Origin: CAZJYI01 sp964550025
Lineage (GTDB): Bacteria > Verrucomicrobiota > Kiritimatiellia > UBA8416 > CAYOBW01
Direction: 5' to 3'
DNA length: 64,000 nucleotides
Assembly: GCA_964550025.1 (NCBI GenBank)
Contig: CAZJYI010000006.1
Location: 62,001-126,000, forward strand
Below are positions 23,453 through 33,203 of the stretch, piece after piece. The stretch's first letter is position 1; every line of letters starts with the position of its first letter. A program made the position numbers and the translations under genes. The notes under the pieces were generated by a model that saw nothing but the letters and a program-made list of their open reading frames with translations, had not been told where the DNA came from and did no database searches.

Positions 23453-26392
23453 ATGATTATCAAGCGATTTGCACCCGTCATTCTTGCCGTCATCCTGTGC
23501 CAGGCGCCCTGCACGCGCACCGTGGCGGAGGGTATTCCGGACTTTGCGAGGGAGAACTACACGGTGTCGGCGTGGATCAAGACCCGCCATGACGGGCCGA
23601 TCTTCGCCAAGACCCTGGCCGCGGGGCAGTGGGCCCGGGGTGGAAAGACGGGGTTTGTCAGCGGCGGGAGACTGGCGTTTGATATCGGATGGTCGGGTGC
23701 CGTCAAAGGCCGGAAACTCGTTGCCGACGGCAAATGGCACCATGTGGCGTTCACGGGGGCAGCCCCGCAGAAGCTCTACGTCGACGGGAAAGAGGACGCG
23801 AAGAAGAACCTGGAAACTCTCGGCGATCCGGATCGCAGCGTTTTCAAAATCGGGGTCACCTCGGACAACTTCCCGATGGGCGGCGCCGGGTTCACGGGAG
23901 AGATCGACGATGTCCGTGTCTACAACCGTGTCCTCACGGTCGATGAGATCACGCGTCTTTCGAAGGCGGAAGCCATCGTCGACGGGCTGGTTGCGCACTG
24001 GCCGTTTGAAGGCAAGACAGCCCCCGTGGTGGGAGACCACAAGGCCACCCTCCCGGGGAAGACCGCTTTCGCCGCCGGCCGGATCGGGAAGTCTCTGCGG
24101 CTTTCGGCGCCCCGGCGCGTTGCCAGGAAGAAACCGGGCAACCCGCCGGCCGACCTCGTCGAGCCCGGCAAACTCGATACCGGAGATGTCCTGCGGGGCG
24201 GCAAGCCCTTTGGGTTCGACAAGATCGTGTTTGTCCGGCGCTTCACATACAGTGCGAACCACTACTACACCGAGTTCATCAACAGCACGTGGCTGCCGGG
24301 AGGCAACCTCTGCGTGCTCGATCTGAAGAGCGGCGACGTCACGGAGCTTGTCCCCGAGCTGCAGGGCGGCGTGTTCGAGCGCTTCGATCTCGACTTCGAT
24401 GCGAGGCACATCGTCTTTGCCTGGAAACCGGAGGCCCAGAAAGGCTATCGCCTCTACGAGATCGAGATCGATCCGGAGAGCGGCGCGCGCAAGGGCAAGC
24501 TCCGGCAGCTCACTTTCCCCCAGGAGGACGAAGAGCGCCTCGTCGAGCTCTACCGGGCGCGCCCGCACTACCACCACGGTACTGACGACATGCACCCGTG
24601 CTATTTGCCGGACGGCGACATCTGCTTCATCTCCACGCGCTGCCAGTACGGAATCCTGTGCGATGCGCCGGACGACTTCACCACGACCGTGCTGTACCGC
24701 ATGCCGCGCGCCGGCGGGAAGATGATCCAGCTCAGCAGGAGCTCGGTCAGCGAGGCGTCGCCCAGCGTCCTGCCCGACGGACGGATCATGTACACCCGCT
24801 GGGAGTACTACGACAAGGGCGCCGTCAGCGTCAAATGCCTATGGTCCATGAAGCCGGACGGCTCGAGCTCGGCCGAGGTTTACGGCAACGACATTTCCCT
24901 GCCGCCGACCTTTATCTACGGGCGGCCAATCCCGGACGTGCCGAACCACTACGTGATGCTGGGTACCCCGCATTGCCCCCAGAACGGGATGGGGACGGTT
25001 ATCCGGCTCGACATGAGCAAGAACATCCGGACCCGCGAGCCTATGACCTACATGACACCGTACGTGGACATCCAGGCTGAACCGGGATTTGCCTACAAGG
25101 GCCGCAACGGGAATTGGCAACGGGACCGCTCCGGCAGGGGGCCGCTCTTCAAAGACCCTTATCCGCTCCCGGGCAACCTGTTCCTCGTTTCCTACAAGCG
25201 CTCGGGCACGGAGTGGCGTGACCCTACCGGTTACGGGCTTGCCCTCCTGGACGAGAACGGTGCCGTTGGCGACATTCACCGCGAAGAGGCGATTTCGTGC
25301 TGGCTACCCTACCCGCTGAAAGCGCGCACCCGGCCTCCCGCGTTGAAGACGCCGCTCGACAGAGGATTGGCCGGAAAGAACCTGGCGCGCTGTGTCGTCA
25401 CGGATGTCTATCACGGCCTGGAGGAAACCGAACGCGGATCGATCAAATACATCCGCGTACTGGAGCAGATCCCGAGGCCCTGGGCCACCCGCAGGCGGTG
25501 GGGCGGGGATTGCTACGATCAGCAGCACGCCACGATCACCAAAGACACGCATCTCGGGCTCAAGGTACAGCACGGCGTAGTGCCGGTCGAAAAGGACGGT
25601 TCGGCGCATTTCCTGGTGCCCGCCCGCGCCAACATCTCGCTCCAGGTGCTCGACGAGAACTACATGGCCGTCCAGACTGAACGGACCTTTGTCAACTACA
25701 TGCCGGGCGAAACCCGAAGTTGTATCGGCTGCCATGAAGTGCCGAACGACGCGGTTTCCTCCGACAAGACCGAGCAGGCGGTGCTGGCCCTGCAGCGCGA
25801 GCCGTCCGTGCCGGGGCCGCAGCTCGGGGAGACGACGGGGGCGCGCCCGCTGGACTACGAAACCGACGTGCAGCCCGTGTTCGACAGGTATTGCGTGAAG
25901 TGCCACAGCGGCGACGAACCGAAGGGCGGTCTGCGCCTGACAGGCGAAAGCACGGCGCTTTTCAACGTATCCTACGAGCAGCTCGTGCCTCCCCGCCGCC
26001 GGGGACTGGGCCGACGCGACCGACCGGCTTTCATCGGACCGACCATCGGGGAAAACCACCCCAAGACCGGCAACGTCCACTACATGCCGGCGCGCTCGTT
26101 CGGATCACACAACAGCATCCTTGTGGCCATGCTGGCCCCGGGGAAGGTGGCGCTCGAGGACCCCGGGCAGGCCGAGATGGCGGCGAAGCTGTCCGAGAAG
26201 CACAAGGCCCTGAAGATCAGACCTGAGGACCTGCTCAAGATTACCAACTGGGTCGACACCAACGCTCAGTACTACGGCATGTACTGGGGGCGCAAGAACC
26301 TGCAGTACAAAGACCACCCCAATTTCAGGCCCAGGCCGACGTTTGAGCGGGCGATCTCAATGACCAGTCTCATTCCGGAGGAAGAGCGGTAG
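23453..26392 (+). CDS. LamG-HZS-alpha-like secreted cytochrome with two CxxCH motifs
   Basis: 979 residues; signal peptide FAPVILAVILCQAPC. The N-terminal LamG/concanavalin domain (YTVSAWIKTRHDGPIFAK, GKWHHVAFTG, GEIDDVRVYNRVLT) probably binds a glycan. A propeller region (about 250-700) carries CYLPDGDICFISTRCQYG and DGRIMYTRWEYYDKG, the HZS-alpha-like pattern. Haem sites are CIGCH near 757 and CVKCH near 814; the third site of the paralogue at 18138 is missing and the C-terminus is shorter. It ends with KITNWVDTNAQYYGMYWG. Likely periplasmic electron-transfer or sugar-oxidising protein; the substrate is unknown. Confidence 0.8.
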   Translation: MIIKRFAPVILAVILCQAPCTRTVAEGIPDFARENYTVSAWIKTRHDGPIFAKTLAAGQWARGGKTGFVSGGRLAFDIGWSGAVKGRKLVADGKWHHVAFTGAAPQKLYVDGKEDAKKNLETLGDPDRSVFKIGVTSDNFPMGGAGFTGEIDDVRVYNRVLTVDEITRLSKAEAIVDGLVAHWPFEGKTAPVVGDHKATLPGKTAFAAGRIGKSLRLSAPRRVARKKPGNPPADLVEPGKLDTGDVLRGGKPFGFDKIVFVRRFTYSANHYYTEFINSTWLPGGNLCVLDLKSGDVTELVPELQGGVFERFDLDFDARHIVFAWKPEAQKGYRLYEIEIDPESGARKGKLRQLTFPQEDEERLVELYRARPHYHHGTDDMHPCYLPDGDICFISTRCQYGILCDAPDDFTTTVLYRMPRAGGKMIQLSRSSVSEASPSVLPDGRIMYTRWEYYDKGAVSVKCLWSMKPDGSSSAEVYGNDISLPPTFIYGRPIPDVPNHYVMLGTPHCPQNGMGTVIRLDMSKNIRTREPMTYMTPYVDIQAEPGFAYKGRNGNWQRDRSGRGPLFKDPYPLPGNLFLVSYKRSGTEWRDPTGYGLALLDENGAVGDIHREEAISCWLPYPLKARTRPPALKTPLDRGLAGKNLARCVVTDVYHGLEETERGSIKYIRVLEQIPRPWATRRRWGGDCYDQQHATITKDTHLGLKVQHGVVPVEKDGSAHFLVPARANISLQVLDENYMAVQTERTFVNYMPGETRSCIGCHEVPNDAVSSDKTEQAVLALQREPSVPGPQLGETTGARPLDYETDVQPVFDRYCVKCHSGDEPKGGLRLTGESTALFNVSYEQLVPPRRRGLGRRDRPAFIGPTIGENHPKTGNVHYMPARSFGSHNSILVAMLAPGKVALEDPGQAEMAAKLSEKHKALKIRPEDLLKITNWVDTNAQYYGMYWGRKNLQYKDHPNFRPRPTFERAISMTSLIPEEER

Positions 26393-26412
26393 GCGCGACT
26401 GCGCTTGCCGGG

Positions 26413-29400
26413 TCACTTCTGCTTCTCGTAGAGCGAAGTCACCTCCGCGGGCGAAAGGGGCCGGTCATAGCACATCACGTCATCGATCAGGCCGCTGAAT
26501 CCCTGCTTGGTTTCCGCTACCTTCTCGGTGGCGCCGATTTTGAACACGCAGCCGGCGGGCGGGTTGCCCGCTTTGCGCGGCAGACTGACACCGCCGTCCG
26601 GTTTCCCGTCAACGTGGAAACGGACCTCCTTCGCCCCCTCGAGAACAACTGCCACGTGGTGCCACTTCCCATCGGCCACCTCCGTCTCAGAGCGGACGAT
26701 GCCGACGTGCCCGACACCGAAGGCGAGCTTCTTGCCGTCCACGAAGAAATCGCGGTCTGCCCGCGGCCGCGCGCCGCCGGACGACGTGAACGCCGCAATC
26801 GTCCCGGATGACGATGTCTTGATCCAGGCCGCCCAGGTCAGGCCATCGCCGGAAACGAGGCCCGCCACGTCGCGGACCTCGACGTATCCCCACCCCCCGA
26901 ACGCCAGTGCCCCCCTGGCTCGCCCGGGGCGCCGTTCCACGTTGCCCTTGAACTTGCCGTGCCGAGTCCCCAACTTGTCCCTCAATGCCGTCATCGACAG
27001 GCCGTCCATCGGCCAATGTGAAACCGGCGCGGCGCCACCGTAACGGCCCGGCGTCCCGCAGACGCGCTCCAGCTTCTTCAGTGTCCCCTGCAATTCGGCG
27101 GGCCATTGCCCCAACCGCTTCTCGTGCTCGCTGCGCCACTGTTTCAACGCCGACTGCAGGCGGCGCTTCGCCATCGTGGCAAGCGTCGCGCCCTTCAGAT
27201 CGTCTGCCGCCTCGTCAAGCCGGTCGGGATCTGCCGCGATCCCCGTTTTGCCGAGAAGCTCGGCAAGATCCTCCCGTGCGCTCAAGAGCAACTTCCTCTC
27301 CACCCCTGCGGCGAGCGCCTCGCCCAGTTTGCCGCCCAGCTTTGCGAAGGACTTCCGTGCCACGTCGGGACGCCCATTCTCCATCGCCAGCAAACCGTGG
27401 TAGGTCCACGCTACGGGTGAGTCTGCGCCACCCAGGCGCGCCATCTTCTCTTCGAAGTGCAGATCGTCCAGGCTCAGGCCCTTCGTGGCACGCCGTTGTC
27501 CGCTTTCCAGCGTACAGGTGATGGTCCCTCCGGCCACGCTGTCGATGTGTAGCCTGCGCTTGGTCCCCCCTTTGCCACCTGCGAGGCGAACCGAAACCGT
27601 CTTTCCGATGTCCTTCTTGAACGACGCCAGGATTGTCGCATCAACGTCAGAGAGCTTCTGTTTCAGGTCGCGCAGAAGCTCCAGGTCCGGATGCTCGGCG
27701 TTTCGCCGTGCGAGGGCGGATACCGCCGGTCCGAATTCGCGCCGAAGCATGGACATCACAACGCCGGTCGGGATGCCGCTCGCGAGCGGAACAACCGACG
27801 CATAAGTTCCCCCGATCCGAATCTCGTCGTGAGCGACGCTCACCCCATTTCCGTACGCGGCAAGCGAGATGCCGTCAAAGGTCATGTCCTGGAATGCGGG
27901 TAGATTGACCGCGGCATCGCGCGCGGCGGGTTCATGGTCCATGGGAGGGTCACGATACACGCGCACATCATCCTTCCCCGGCCGGTAATCAATGCGCACG
28001 ACATAAAAGGTCGCATCCGTACCGGCAGGTCCTATGGCGGGGTTATGCGGTCCCCGCAGATGGACCTTCTGGTCGTTATGATCAGTGCCGATGCCACTGA
28101 TGCGCCCACGATCGTTCAGATCCCCGCGATGGAACTCAAACTCCCAGAACCTTGTCTTCGTGTCGGGCTGCTGGAGAAAGCTGACGTAGACCGTTTTGCC
28201 GTGCGCTCCGATCTGCCCCCTTTGATTGAGGTATCCCGCCCGGTCGAATACGCCGCCGCTCGACGTGTCGAGGCGCCGACCGCTGCGCGAGTTCCTAGTC
28301 TGCAGGGTTCGGTTGCCCGTCATGGCAAGATCCATCGGTTCGTCGGGCGAGAGGTTGCCTGCCACGACGCTCCCGGAGTTCCCGGCAACAGGTTTCCATG
28401 CGCCGCGCCAGCCGATGCCTCCGTCGTTTCCAGCCAGATTCCCGTGTGGATAGTCGAAACCCTCGTATGCCAGCAGTCCATCTGCACTGGGAACGGGCGC
28501 GGGTGCCGCAACGGCCTGTGCTTCCGGTTCGGGATCCGGCCCCGGCTCAGGTTTGGGTTGCGGTACAGGCTCCGGTTTCGGCACGGGTTTCGGCGTCGGC
28601 TCCGGTTCCGGCTCGGGGGTGGGTTTCGGCCTGCGGGCGGGATCGGGTTCGGCGAGTGCCCGCTCCAGTTCCCTCAGTTGCGTTTCAACAGGCGCGTCTT
28701 TCCCTGCTTCCCGGGGCGGTGGCGCGGGCGGCCTGTTGGCGTCGGACGGCGCCGTCGGCTTGGCACGGTCCCCGGCGGGCGCCGTCACTGCCGGTTCCCG
28801 TTCCCCGGGCTGTCTTTCAGCCGGGTGGGCCTCCCCGGGGGGGGCGGATACCGGCAAGTACCGTGTCCTGCGATCGTAGGCGGCGAACCACGCCAGTCCC
28901 ACCCCGAGGACGAGCGTGGCGGCGAGACTCGACAGACCGACAATCACCTTGGTCCGCGTGCGCAGAGGTTTGCGTTCCGGCACTACGAGGCGACGGTTGA
29001 GAGCTTGTTGCAGAAGCCCGGGGTCGACGTGGATCTGTGCCGCGTGGGTCCGGGCCGAAAGGGAGCGTGACGAACGCTTCAGTTTCCCCGTGTCCATGTC
29101 GGAAACGCGCGATGCCGCGGAGACCTTGCGATCGAGAACCTGCAGGAAGTACGGCACATTCGCCAGCCCCGTCGCCGCCAGTTCACGCCGGTATGCCGCA
29201 TAGTCGAATGGAACACGCCGGAAATCCGCGTATCCCGTGTCCCGGTCCAGGATGCAGTAGCACGCCTTCTCGTGTCCGTCGCGCGGATCGCCGACGGAAC
29301 CGACGTTGATCAGGTAGCGGTAGGCGGGCACGAGACGGGTGGGGGTGGGGCCGCCGGCCGTTACCGATTCGGTTTCCTCGTCGTAGGCGAACACCCCCGG

Positions 29401-29856
29401 TATGTGCGTGTGCCCGCACAGGATCAACCTGGCGGTGGAGGCGCGAAAGGTGGGAAGCGCCTCTTCCGGCTCAAAGATGTAGTCGTACCGCTCCGGGTCC
29501 TCCGCCTCCGCGTGAACGCACAGGATGTCATCGTCCTCCATTGCCAGGGGAAGACCGCCGAAAAAGTGCGTAGCGGAATCGTCGAGTTTGCCCCGTGTCC
29601 ACTCGATCGCCTGACGCGCCTCGTCGCTGAAGATCTCGGGGTCCAGGCGGTCAGGGATGACGGCGTCATGGTTGCCGAGGACGAAGTTCTCGCAGCGCGA
29701 ATGGACGTCATCCAACACTTCGGCCGGTCGCGGTCCGTAGCCAACGACGTCCCCCAGGCAGAGCATCCCGTCGACGCCCTGCTCCTGCATATCGCTCAGA
29801 ACGGCGCGCCAGGCCTGCCAGTTGGCATGAATGTCCGATACAATGGCAAGCCGCAT
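26413..29856 (-). CDS. Metallophosphoesterase - membrane segment - LamG fusion protein
   Basis: 1147 residues, no signal peptide. Residues 1-240 are a YfcE/calcineurin-type metallophosphoesterase with all metal motifs: SDIH (D8, H10), GDVVGYGP (D36), GNHD (62-64), H115 and GHTH (148-151). After a basic stretch (ERKPLRTRTK) comes one membrane segment (about 304-326), which by the positive-inside rule puts the esterase in the cytoplasm. Outside are a Pro/Glu/Lys linker (about 400-450), a beta-rich domain beginning LAYEGFDYPHGNLAGNDGG, a helical part and a C-terminal LamG domain (LTWAAWIKTSSSGTIAAF, GKWHHVAVVLEG, GLIDDVMCYDRPL). This looks like a receptor coupling outer ligand binding to phosphodiester or phosphatase chemistry inside. 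The domain calls are firm; signalling is inference. Confidence 0.85.
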   Translation of the reverse strand: MRLAIVSDIHANWQAWRAVLSDMQEQGVDGMLCLGDVVGYGPRPAEVLDDVHSRCENFVLGNHDAVIPDRLDPEIFSDEARQAIEWTRGKLDDSATHFFGGLPLAMEDDDILCVHAEAEDPERYDYIFEPEEALPTFRASTARLILCGHTHIPGVFAYDEETESVTAGGPTPTRLVPAYRYLINVGSVGDPRDGHEKACYCILDRDTGYADFRRVPFDYAAYRRELAATGLANVPYFLQVLDRKVSAASRVSDMDTGKLKRSSRSLSARTHAAQIHVDPGLLQQALNRRLVVPERKPLRTRTKVIVGLSSLAATLVLGVGLAWFAAYDRRTRYLPVSAPPGEAHPAERQPGEREPAVTAPAGDRAKPTAPSDANRPPAPPPREAGKDAPVETQLRELERALAEPDPARRPKPTPEPEPEPTPKPVPKPEPVPQPKPEPGPDPEPEAQAVAAPAPVPSADGLLAYEGFDYPHGNLAGNDGGIGWRGAWKPVAGNSGSVVAGNLSPDEPMDLAMTGNRTLQTRNSRSGRRLDTSSGGVFDRAGYLNQRGQIGAHGKTVYVSFLQQPDTKTRFWEFEFHRGDLNDRGRISGIGTDHNDQKVHLRGPHNPAIGPAGTDATFYVVRIDYRPGKDDVRVYRDPPMDHEPAARDAAVNLPAFQDMTFDGISLAAYGNGVSVAHDEIRIGGTYASVVPLASGIPTGVVMSMLRREFGPAVSALARRNAEHPDLELLRDLKQKLSDVDATILASFKKDIGKTVSVRLAGGKGGTKRRLHIDSVAGGTITCTLESGQRRATKGLSLDDLHFEEKMARLGGADSPVAWTYHGLLAMENGRPDVARKSFAKLGGKLGEALAAGVERKLLLSAREDLAELLGKTGIAADPDRLDEAADDLKGATLATMAKRRLQSALKQWRSEHEKRLGQWPAELQGTLKKLERVCGTPGRYGGAAPVSHWPMDGLSMTALRDKLGTRHGKFKGNVERRPGRARGALAFGGWGYVEVRDVAGLVSGDGLTWAAWIKTSSSGTIAAFTSSGGARPRADRDFFVDGKKLAFGVGHVGIVRSETEVADGKWHHVAVVLEGAKEVRFHVDGKPDGGVSLPRKAGNPPAGCVFKIGATEKVAETKQGFSGLIDDVMCYDRPLSPAEVTSLYEKQK

Positions 29857-29972
29857 TCGTCTTTCCCGGCTATCGGTCCGGACATCCCGTATGGTCTGCT
29901 CGAACCGGTCGGACCCGCCTGACCTCGATCCGTCAAACCGGTCCTGTTTCCCGCCTGCCCTCCGTGGCAGGA

Positions 29973-32900
29973 CTACTTCAGCATTACCACGGTGCCGTCG
30001 GAGAGAGAGACGACGATTTCACCCCTGTCCACGGCCAGGCCGTTGAAAGCCAATTCCACGGCAAACGTGTGTTTCCAGAGTTCCTTCCCGTCTTCGGCCG
30101 ACACCGCACTCACGAATCCCTTCTCGCTGCCCTGGTCCACAATGGCGCCGCCTACGACAACGGCATTGCCGCACATCACCAGCGACGTCGCCTGGCAACC
30201 TTTGGGAAGAGCATAGTTCCCGCCGCCCGATCCTTCAAGCGGTTTGACGGTCAGACGCGCGTTGCGCGACGATGCGCCGGCCGCGCGCCGGTCATCCCAG
30301 CACACCGTATCCCCTTTCAGTCCGGCGTACCCGATATTCTGGAACTTGCGGTGCCCCAGGCGCGTCCAGTTCCAGCTATGGATTCCCTCGTTGCCCATCG
30401 TCACCTCACGGGCACCCGCGGTCTTCCGGACCTCACCCTCGAGCTCCCGCTTCTCCTTCCCGTTGAGCTTGCGTCCCAGTTCCTTCTCCTTCGCGCTCTG
30501 TGCCTTCAGGAGGGCGGACTTGAATGGGCTTGCGACGATCTTGCCGTTCTGCGGATCGAGGCGATGATCCATGATGCGTATGCAACCGTTCTCCATGAAG
30601 AGCGCGTCATTGCGGCGCGGTCTCGCCTCGATGACCCCGTTGCCCTTCTGAGGCAGTGCACTCGCCCATATCTGGGTACCCGTCGCGGGAACAAAAGCAC
30701 GGACGATCAAGCCGCCGTCCGACCCCTGTGTTCGTCCGGCCGACGCGTACGCCTTGCCGTCGGAGACCAGGATTCCGCCGACGACCGGCCAGACGGACTC
30801 GACCTTGCCGTAGGAGACCATGCGCTTCTCCTCGGGGGCAATGCGAAGCCGGTACAGAAGCTCGCCGCTTTTCACCCCCACGGCGGACACGTAACCGCTG
30901 TGGTCCCCGATCAGGCAGATGTCCCCGTAAACCGTCGGGGCCGTATTCATCCGGCCTGCCGTCGAGAAACGCCAGGCGACGGCCCCGTCCGTCCTCTTCA
31001 GCGCGATGAGCTCGTTGTGATCGATATCGGCGAGGATTGCCAGGTCCGCCGAAAGCGCCGCGGCGGTGAGGCGGCTGTTGAGGTAATCAAGCCACTCGCG
31101 CTTCACCGTTCCCTCCCGGCTCGCGGCCGCCACCTTCTGCGACCAGGCCGCCGTGACATTGGTAGCGATGTCGCACGCGGCGCTGCTGCTGCGATCGGCG
31201 TTGCCGCGGAACGTCCACCACTGTGTGAGCGCGGGCGCGTCGCCATCCTTTCCTTTGTAGCCTGCGCGGATCGCGGGAGAAACCGCTTCTTCCATCTCTG
31301 TGGGCTCGGGGGCATCGCCGATCGGTGCGACGGCGATCAGCCCGGGAATCTGTCCCGGCGAGCAGTTGCACCAGTTCTGGGCTACGTAGCCGGCGCCGTA
31401 TGCCGGCAGCGTGCCGGTCAGGCAGGCCGCGCGGGCCCCGCCGTAGTTGTAACTGGCAGCCCCCTTGACGATCCGTCCGCCGCGGTTCTCGAGCCGGATG
31501 TCGTTCACGTGGAAAACCGGCGTGCAGATGTGGTTCCGGTAGCGGAAGAAGTACTTTTCGGCGAGTTTCCGCGCGTCAGCGTCAAGCAGCTTCCCGGTTC
31601 GGGCTGACAACAGTTTCACCTGGTTGCGTCCTCCGAACGCGACGGCCACGGCTTCGGAGGTAGCCGCCTCGAGGCTGATCCTCTGCTTCGCCACCTCGAT
31701 CTCCTGGTCTTCGGATTCCCACAGCACCGTTCCCTTTGCCAGGTCCAGTGCCATGACCCTGTTGACCGGTCTGTCGGGTGGGGGCGGCGCTTCCTCAGAT
31801 GCCGATTCCGGTTTCGGGGCCTTGACCTGGCGGCCGTGATTCTCCTCGATGGGATCGCGGGCGGAGCGGTTGACGATCACAACGCGTCCTTCGGCGATCA
31901 ACATGGACGTTCCAAGCAGCTCCTGCTTCCAGAGCTGTTTCCCGCTTTCGTCGTCGTAGGCCTCGATCGTACCCACGTCGATGCCCCAGTCCATGCGGCG
32001 TCTGTCATAGCGCTTGACCGACCCCATCGACTTACCGTCCTTCCAGGTTGCCGCGACAACCGTCTTGCCTGAAGCCGCGATCAGGCCCGGGATGTACGCC
32101 GTGGGCAACTCGCGTTCCGTCTTGCCTGTGCGCGTATTGATGGCGAGCAGCTTCCCGTTCTCACCGGCAACATAGATGCGTTTCCCCGTGGAGACCATGG
32201 GCGCCATGTTCTCGATATAGAGGCCGCCGTAGTACGTATTGCCGATGCATCTGCGCCAGAGGAAGCGGCCGTTGAAAGCATCGCGGCAGGTCAGGGCCTG
32301 CTCGGTGCCGTATTGGGACTTCCAGCTCTGTCCGAGGTTCTCGTATACGGCTTCCGAGAACGTGAAGCAGCGACCGTCGTCCACCACCATCGCCCGCGTG
32401 GATGAATAACGGTTGGCCGCCCGCACCGGGTTGTCGAAGTTCATCGGCAGACCGGCGTTCCACTTGAATCCCAACGGCAGATCAAACACCTTGTCCGAGG
32501 ACGAGGGAATGCCATCGGCCCGGTAGTAGCGGTGTGTCCAGACGTCCATCTCCTCCGGCAGCGGGATCACCTCCGTCTTGGCAATCTTGCCGCCGCGACA
32601 GGTTACCAGTGTCCCGAACGGCGCCACGCAGCGGCGCGCCTCCTCCACGCTTAGCCCGGCCGCCTTTGCCTTGTCCGCGTCCATGATGACCAACGTGTTC
32701 ACCAGGTTGTCCCGGTACGGCAGCGGCGCCAGCCCGAGCTGCTCGGCCGAAACGATGCCCTTCACCCCCGCCGCGGCGATGGCCTTGTTGAAGGCGGCCA
32801 GCTCCGCCGCCGACCCCACGATCGCGTGGACCACCGAATTGCCGCTCCTTCCGAGTCCGGCCGCAACGCCGGGGGCCGTCTTCTCGCCACACCCGAGAAC

Positions 32901-33011
32901 GGCAATGACGCCGCCGTCCAGTTCGTCAAAGGAGCGCGGTGCGGCCCCCACAACGCAAGCACTCAGGACCACCGCCACAACCAACGCCGGGTACATTCGT
33001 CTCAGACACAT
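29973..33011 (-). CDS. Secreted methyltransferase-like / PQQ-like beta-propeller fusion protein
   Basis: 1012 residues from the ATG after AGGAGGAG. Signal peptide MYPALVVAVVLSACVVGA. Residues about 35-180 resemble a class I SAM-methyltransferase Rossmann domain (IAVLGCGEKTAPGVAAGLG, RDNLVNTLVIMDADKAKA, CVAPFGTLVTCRGGKIAK), ending EEMDVWTHRYYRADG, the junction usually seen in PVC fusions of this kind. The rest is a quinoprotein-like propeller with repeated GKLLAINTRTGKTERELP-type blades and GTVLWESEDQEIEV. With a signal peptide, SAM is not expected at the site, so the Rossmann part may be structural. No classic PQQ-enzyme catalytic motif is evident; a substrate-binding or scaffolding role is as possible as dehydrogenase activity. 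Confidence 0.75.
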   Translation of the reverse strand: MCLRRMYPALVVAVVLSACVVGAAPRSFDELDGGVIAVLGCGEKTAPGVAAGLGRSGNSVVHAIVGSAAELAAFNKAIAAAGVKGIVSAEQLGLAPLPYRDNLVNTLVIMDADKAKAAGLSVEEARRCVAPFGTLVTCRGGKIAKTEVIPLPEEMDVWTHRYYRADGIPSSSDKVFDLPLGFKWNAGLPMNFDNPVRAANRYSSTRAMVVDDGRCFTFSEAVYENLGQSWKSQYGTEQALTCRDAFNGRFLWRRCIGNTYYGGLYIENMAPMVSTGKRIYVAGENGKLLAINTRTGKTERELPTAYIPGLIAASGKTVVAATWKDGKSMGSVKRYDRRRMDWGIDVGTIEAYDDESGKQLWKQELLGTSMLIAEGRVVIVNRSARDPIEENHGRQVKAPKPESASEEAPPPPDRPVNRVMALDLAKGTVLWESEDQEIEVAKQRISLEAATSEAVAVAFGGRNQVKLLSARTGKLLDADARKLAEKYFFRYRNHICTPVFHVNDIRLENRGGRIVKGAASYNYGGARAACLTGTLPAYGAGYVAQNWCNCSPGQIPGLIAVAPIGDAPEPTEMEEAVSPAIRAGYKGKDGDAPALTQWWTFRGNADRSSSAACDIATNVTAAWSQKVAAASREGTVKREWLDYLNSRLTAAALSADLAILADIDHNELIALKRTDGAVAWRFSTAGRMNTAPTVYGDICLIGDHSGYVSAVGVKSGELLYRLRIAPEEKRMVSYGKVESVWPVVGGILVSDGKAYASAGRTQGSDGGLIVRAFVPATGTQIWASALPQKGNGVIEARPRRNDALFMENGCIRIMDHRLDPQNGKIVASPFKSALLKAQSAKEKELGRKLNGKEKRELEGEVRKTAGAREVTMGNEGIHSWNWTRLGHRKFQNIGYAGLKGDTVCWDDRRAAGASSRNARLTVKPLEGSGGGNYALPKGCQATSLVMCGNAVVVGGAIVDQGSEKGFVSAVSAEDGKELWKHTFAVELAFNGLAVDRGEIVVSLSDGTVVMLK

Positions 33012-33064
33012 ATTGGGTTCTCCTCCTGTTGTGACTTCTGTACTACAACCCGCCATTTTCGTGC

Positions 33065-33134
33065 TTTTCTTGACACGATTTACAGGATCTACGGGATGGG
33101 AGAGGTTATCCTGTAGATCCTGTTGATCCTGTCC
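33065..33134. repeat. Dispersed GATCCTGTTGATCCTGTC element, copy B
   Basis: Shares TTCTTGAC and GATCCTGTTGATCCTGTC with copy A at 608-668. Here the inverted arms are nearly perfect: ACAGGATCTACGGGAT (33082-33097) pairs with ATCCTGTAGATCCTGT (33108-33123) with one mismatch around a 10-base loop. It sits in the space upstream of the propeller gene and downstream of the GH32 gene. Confidence 0.8.
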
Positions 33135-33203
33135 AACATTCCCGTTTGGTTGCGGCTACGCTGCGCTGTGCCTTTTGTGGCCATTCTCGCGAATCGTCCC
33201 GGC

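Noticed and set aside
18138..26392. Hydrazine synthase (anammox) genes
   Set aside because: Only the alpha-type fold is shared. No beta/gamma subunits or hydrazine dehydrogenase are visible, and such paralogues occur in non-anammox PVC bacteria.
29973..33011. PQQ-dependent alcohol dehydrogenase
   Set aside because: No vicinal Cys pair or catalytic Asp context of true quinoprotein dehydrogenases could be identified.
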